From JADFQT01 sp047516825 (GTDB taxonomy: Bacteria > Chloroflexota > Dehalococcoidia > Lucifugimonadales > UBA3495), in NCBI GenBank assembly GCA_047516825.1, contig JAKZUA010000235.1, positions 1 to 8,985 of the forward strand: 8,985 nucleotides of DNA, in the 5' to 3' direction. The stretch's first letter is position 1. Every line of letters starts with the position of its first letter. Below are positions 6,980-8,985 of the stretch, piece after piece. Under the pieces are notes generated by a model. The model was given only the letters and a program-made list of their open reading frames with translations. It was not told where the DNA came from and searched no databases. Made by a program: the position numbers and the translations under genes.

Positions 6980-7792
6980 CTACCGCTTCCAGAATTGCCA
7001 CTTAGATGGTCGCTTTTCCGAGGCCTCCAGGACTACCACGCCGGAATTTATCGGAGCGGGCGATGGGGCCCTGGGAATGGTCGAATTTGGCTGCGAATTC
7101 GAGGGGGTTGGGGATATTTCCGGCTCCATCGGTCCCTGCGCCGCAATCGAGGCCAGCTGAGATTCCAAACTTGCCGCCTGAGGTTTCCCCGGGTAAAGCT
7201 GGGGTTCCGGCGGCGGCAACCTTTGCTCCTCCGGGGCTTCCTCTTGGGGCGCATCGGTGCCGATCTCGGATAGAAGAGACTGAAGAGAATCTGGGGATTT
7301 TTCAGGCTGAGTTCCCAGAGATGGCCCCATTCCGGGGATATCCTCCGGAGTAGCGGTTCCGTCTTCAACCTCGGCCGGAACCAGCTTCGCCCGCTGCCCC
7401 GGAGCTTCCTGCGCGCTTCCAATCTGGATGGATAGGGGGAGATTTGGGCCGACCGCATCTTTGCCGACCGCAGGCGCAGCCGAACCTGCTATGGGGCGGG
7501 GCGTGGGCCCACTTCGACCACCCCTGGTGGGACGCGGTAAGATCGGAGACCTGGCCGGCGTATTGGCAACTCTTTTGGCAAGGGACGGCCTGGCATCCGG
7601 CGTGCTCTGGACATCCTTGCCGGTATAAATAGTAGAGTATAGTTCAGCGACTATTTGACCAATTTGCTGTCCTCTATTGACATCGACGGGGGTCGAGGCT
7701 CCTTGGAACAGCTGGGTTACCGCAGCCTCGGTCAGCCTGGTGGCGGCCCACATTCGGTCTTGGTCCCACTCCTGGTCTTGGTCCCTATCCAT
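6980..7792 (-). CDS. Pro-rich, largely disordered protein of unknown function
   Basis: I do not recognise this 270-residue protein. Its start is very well supported: the minus strand has AAGGAGG (plus 7799-7805) six bases before the ATG. Three regions are visible. Residues 1-60 are probably folded and helical, starting with an acidic, aromatic MDRDQDQEWDQDRMW and continuing with TRLTEAAVTQLFQG and IGQIVAELYSTIYTG. Residues about 61-248 are rich in Pro, Ala, Glu, Gln and Ser with few hydrophobics (for example PTRGGRSGPTPRPIAGSAAP), which indicates a long flexible linker. The last 20 residues return to an ordered look (SGVVVLEASEKRPSKWQFWKR), ending in a basic, aromatic tail that could be a docking or membrane-surface motif. 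There is no signal peptide or membrane segment. It is the middle gene of the minus-strand block; a triple 9-bp repeat lies just upstream of its Shine-Dalgarno. Confidence 0.8.
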   Translation of the reverse strand: MDRDQDQEWDQDRMWAATRLTEAAVTQLFQGASTPVDVNRGQQIGQIVAELYSTIYTGKDVQSTPDARPSLAKRVANTPARSPILPRPTRGGRSGPTPRPIAGSAAPAVGKDAVGPNLPLSIQIGSAQEAPGQRAKLVPAEVEDGTATPEDIPGMGPSLGTQPEKSPDSLQSLLSEIGTDAPQEEAPEEQRLPPPEPQLYPGKPQAASLESQLASIAAQGPMEPEISPTPSNSQPNSTIPRAPSPAPINSGVVVLEASEKRPSKWQFWKR

Positions 7793-7806
7793 TGACTGCC
7801 TCCTTG

Positions 7807-7833
7807 GATACCGGGGATACCGGGGATACCGGG
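7807..7833. repeat. Three tandem copies of a 9-bp repeat next to a Shine-Dalgarno
   Basis: GATACCGGG is repeated three times without gaps (7807-7815, 7816-7824, 7825-7833). On the minus strand this is CCCGGTATC three times, ending one base before the AAGGAGG of the 6980-7792 gene. A further copy of the same core (CGGGGATACC) occurs at 8891-8900, at the predicted transcription start of the neighbouring repeat gene. It could be a protein-binding site, a leader RNA element or a slippage-prone tract; sequence alone cannot decide. Confidence 0.75.
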
Positions 7834-7918
7834 CTCGGGAAAGGGGACTCCTAGTGGGGCCCGCTGTTTCGGGTTACAATTGCGCCCCTCCCCAAGGCCG
7901 ACTTACCCCGAAAACTCT

Positions 7919-7954
7919 TGCCATCCCCAGTCGCCAAGGCGGCCAAGGATGGCA
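7919..7954 (-). terminator. Candidate terminator after the 39-bp repeat gene
   Basis: TGCCATCC (7919-7926) pairs perfectly with GGATGGCA (7947-7954), with an additional GCC/GGC pair in the loop. On the minus strand it is followed by AGAGTTTTCG, a short U-run. It begins 22 bases after the stop codon of the 7976-8782 gene, a suitable place for its terminator, though the U-run is weak. Confidence 0.4.
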
Positions 7955-7975
7955 CTTATTCAAGAAACTTCTCGT

Positions 7976-8782
7976 TTAGCGGTCGAAAAACCGGGAGGCA
8001 CTGCTCCGGGGCGAGCCGATCCTTTCCAATACATCTCCCATGTTGACCGCCGGGAAGGCGGACTCTTGGGTTGGTTCGCTGTCCTTCACCTCGTCGAGCG
8101 CGCTCTCCTCCAGGTCATTGGCGGGAGCCATCGCTGGCCTGTTCTCTTCTATGAAGATCCCAGGTTCGACGGCTGGGCCGCTCTCCTCCAGGTCGTTGAC
8201 GGGAGCCATCACTAGCCTGCGCCTTTCCAGGTCCTCAGCGAGTGAGAGGACCTGACTGCGCCTTTCCATACCGTTCGCGAGCGCGATGGCTGGGGCGCTC
8301 TCCACCATACCGTTCGCGAGCGCGCTTGCTGGGGCGCTCTCAACCATGTCGTCGGCAGGTGCACTAGCAGCAGCGTTCTCCACCATGTCGGGCGCAGATG
8401 AGATGGCTGGGACTCTCTCCACCGTGTCGTGCGCGGGTACGCTGGCTGGGGCGCTTTCAACCATGTAGTCAGCAGGTGCACTTTCAGGTGTTTTCTCCAC
8501 CATCTCTTACGCAGATAAGATGGCTGGTACGCTCTCCACCGTGTCGTCGGCAGTTGCCCTAGCAGGTGCTTTCTCCACCATGTCGGGCGCAGATGAGATG
8601 GCTGGGACGCTCTCCACCGTGTCGTGCGCGGGTACACTGGCTGGGGCGCTCTCCACCATGTATTCGGCAGGTGCCCTAGCAGGAGCTTTCTCCAAAATCT
8701 CGTGTGCGGGTACGCTGGCCGGGGCGCTCTCTACCATGTCGGGCGCGGGTACGCTGGCCGGGGCGCTACCGTTGTTCGCCAT
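7976..8782 (-). pseudogene. Tandem 13-residue repeat protein, interrupted by in-frame TAA (91 + 175 residue halves)
   Basis: One frame runs from ATG 8782 to TAA 7976-7978 (268 codons) with a single internal stop, TAA at 8507-8509 (codon 92). It consists of about eighteen consecutive 13-residue units of the type MVESAPASVPAHD or TVESVPAISSAPD: residues 16-171 are well conserved, 172-236 degenerate (LERRRLVMAPVND, LEESGPAVEPGIF). A non-repeat tail follows (MGDVLERIGSPRSSASRFFDR). The units are rich in Ala, Pro, Ser and Glu, so an extended or disordered rod is likely. At the stop, the codons for Pro-Asp of sister units are replaced by TAA GAG, and an ATG six bases later (8503) could restart the second half. 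No Shine-Dalgarno precedes 8782, but a good promoter lies at 8905-8933. The opposite strand also has a partly open frame here, with two stops instead of one. Function is unknown; strand choice is about 70% sure. Confidence 0.6.
8075..8776. repeat. 39-bp tandem repeat array (about 18 units) with a 195-bp higher-order duplication
   Basis: Contiguous 39-bp units without spacers encode 13 residues each on the minus strand. Units in 8270-8737 are clearly alike, those in 8075-8269 are diverged, and the 8738-8776 copy is degenerate. A larger period is superimposed: 8347-8505 matches 8542-8700 at an offset of exactly 195 bp (five units). Within 8386-8505 against 8581-8700 I count 13 differences by eye, 10 of them in one codon phase. 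That phase is the wobble position of the minus-strand repeat frame, and also of the antisense plus frame. Confidence 0.85.
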
Positions 8783-8904
8783 AACCGAGGTGATTCCGCT
8801 GGCCTCCCGATGGGGGAATTCAACCTCGGCGGATTCTACATTAAACCGGGATTCCCCAGATCAAACCACCTTTCCTGGATATAGCTCCCGCGGGGATACC
8901 GCCA

Positions 8905-8933
8905 AATATAATCCCGCATTCCAAGAGCGTCAA
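8905..8933 (-). promoter_or_regulatory. Sigma70-type promoter upstream of the repeat gene
   Basis: On the minus strand TTGACG (plus 8928-8933) and TATATT (plus 8905-8910) are separated by exactly 17 bases; each differs from consensus at one position. Initiation would be near 8898, about 115 bases before the ATG at 8782, inside a GGTATCCCCG motif (8891-8900). It points into the repeat gene and supports the minus strand as the coding one. No coding sequence was found between 8783 and 8985. Confidence 0.55.
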
Positions 8934-8985
8934 ATGCGGTCTGATGCGGCCTGATTCACTCAAAGTCCCCGCTTTCATTGGGCAA

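Noticed and set aside
6759..7001. 80-residue minus-strand ORF (GTG start) whose TAA overlaps the ATG of the VanZ-like gene
   Set aside because: It has no Shine-Dalgarno, contains the candidate terminator hairpin 6905-6931 and has no recognisable domain. The TAATG overlap looks accidental.
7048..7458. Arg-rich minus-strand ORF inside the Pro-rich gene
   Set aside because: It is an out-of-frame shadow of a gene with a perfect Shine-Dalgarno; its Arg/Pro excess is what a shifted GC-rich coding sequence gives.
8212..8637. Trp/Arg-rich minus-strand frame through the repeat
   Set aside because: Differences between repeat copies fall at wobble sites of the other minus frame, so they would change amino acids here. 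It also covers only part of the array.
8075..8776. CRISPR array
   Set aside because: The 39-bp units are contiguous with no spacers, and the divergence respects codon phase.
8286..8954. Plus-strand AGALSTM-type repeat protein (8286-8468 and 8520-8954)
   Set aside because: It has two stops within the array against one for the minus frame, no Shine-Dalgarno, and the flanking promoter points the other way. It is kept as an alternative, not a call.

Overview
The window looks like chromosomal DNA from a moderately GC-rich bacterium (about 55-60% by eye). Genes are closely spaced and start mostly with ATG behind GGAGG-like Shine-Dalgarno sites. Gene content is compatible with an uncultured Chloroflexota (Dehalococcoidia-like) or similar environmental lineage: an atypical transketolase beside a fumarylacetoacetate-hydrolase-family enzyme, a secreted protein resembling DUF2680 proteins next to a PhoB-type two-component system, and dispersed palindromic repeats. 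No marker gene is present, so the assignment is tentative.

Layout. On the plus strand, 1-774 is the 3' part of a transketolase-like gene, followed by an FAA-hydrolase-family gene (820-1608). A 405-base non-coding stretch (1609-2013) carries a palindromic element. Next come a secreted protein with two copies of a short helical motif (2014-2805), a second palindrome (2873-2900), an OmpR/PhoB response regulator (2950-3639) and its overlapping sensor histidine kinase (3632-5011). The kinase is interrupted by an in-frame TGA exactly at the conserved G2 ATP-binding box. A VOC/glyoxalase-fold gene (5527-5018, minus) converges on the kinase with six bases between them. A 78-residue helix-turn-helix protein (5805-6041, plus) is divergent from the VOC gene.

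From about 6300 to the right end the window changes character, and everything convincing is on the minus strand. In transcription order there is a good sigma70-type promoter (8933-8905), then a gene made of about eighteen 13-residue (39-bp) tandem repeats and broken by one TAA (8782-7976). A Pro-rich, probably disordered protein of 270 residues with a perfect Shine-Dalgarno follows (7792-6980), then a VanZ-like membrane protein (6759-6304). Candidate hairpin terminators lie after the first two. A 10-base motif (GGTATCCCCG on the minus strand) occurs at the predicted transcription start of the repeat gene and again, reiterated, just upstream of the Shine-Dalgarno of the Pro-rich gene.

How the genes may work together: the secreted protein, regulator and kinase probably form one signalling locus. 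The first two enzymes are metabolic. The minus-strand block is accessory in character: a membrane protein plus two low-complexity proteins of unknown function. The two strongest anomalies are the stop codon in the kinase G2 box and the 39-bp repeat gene.
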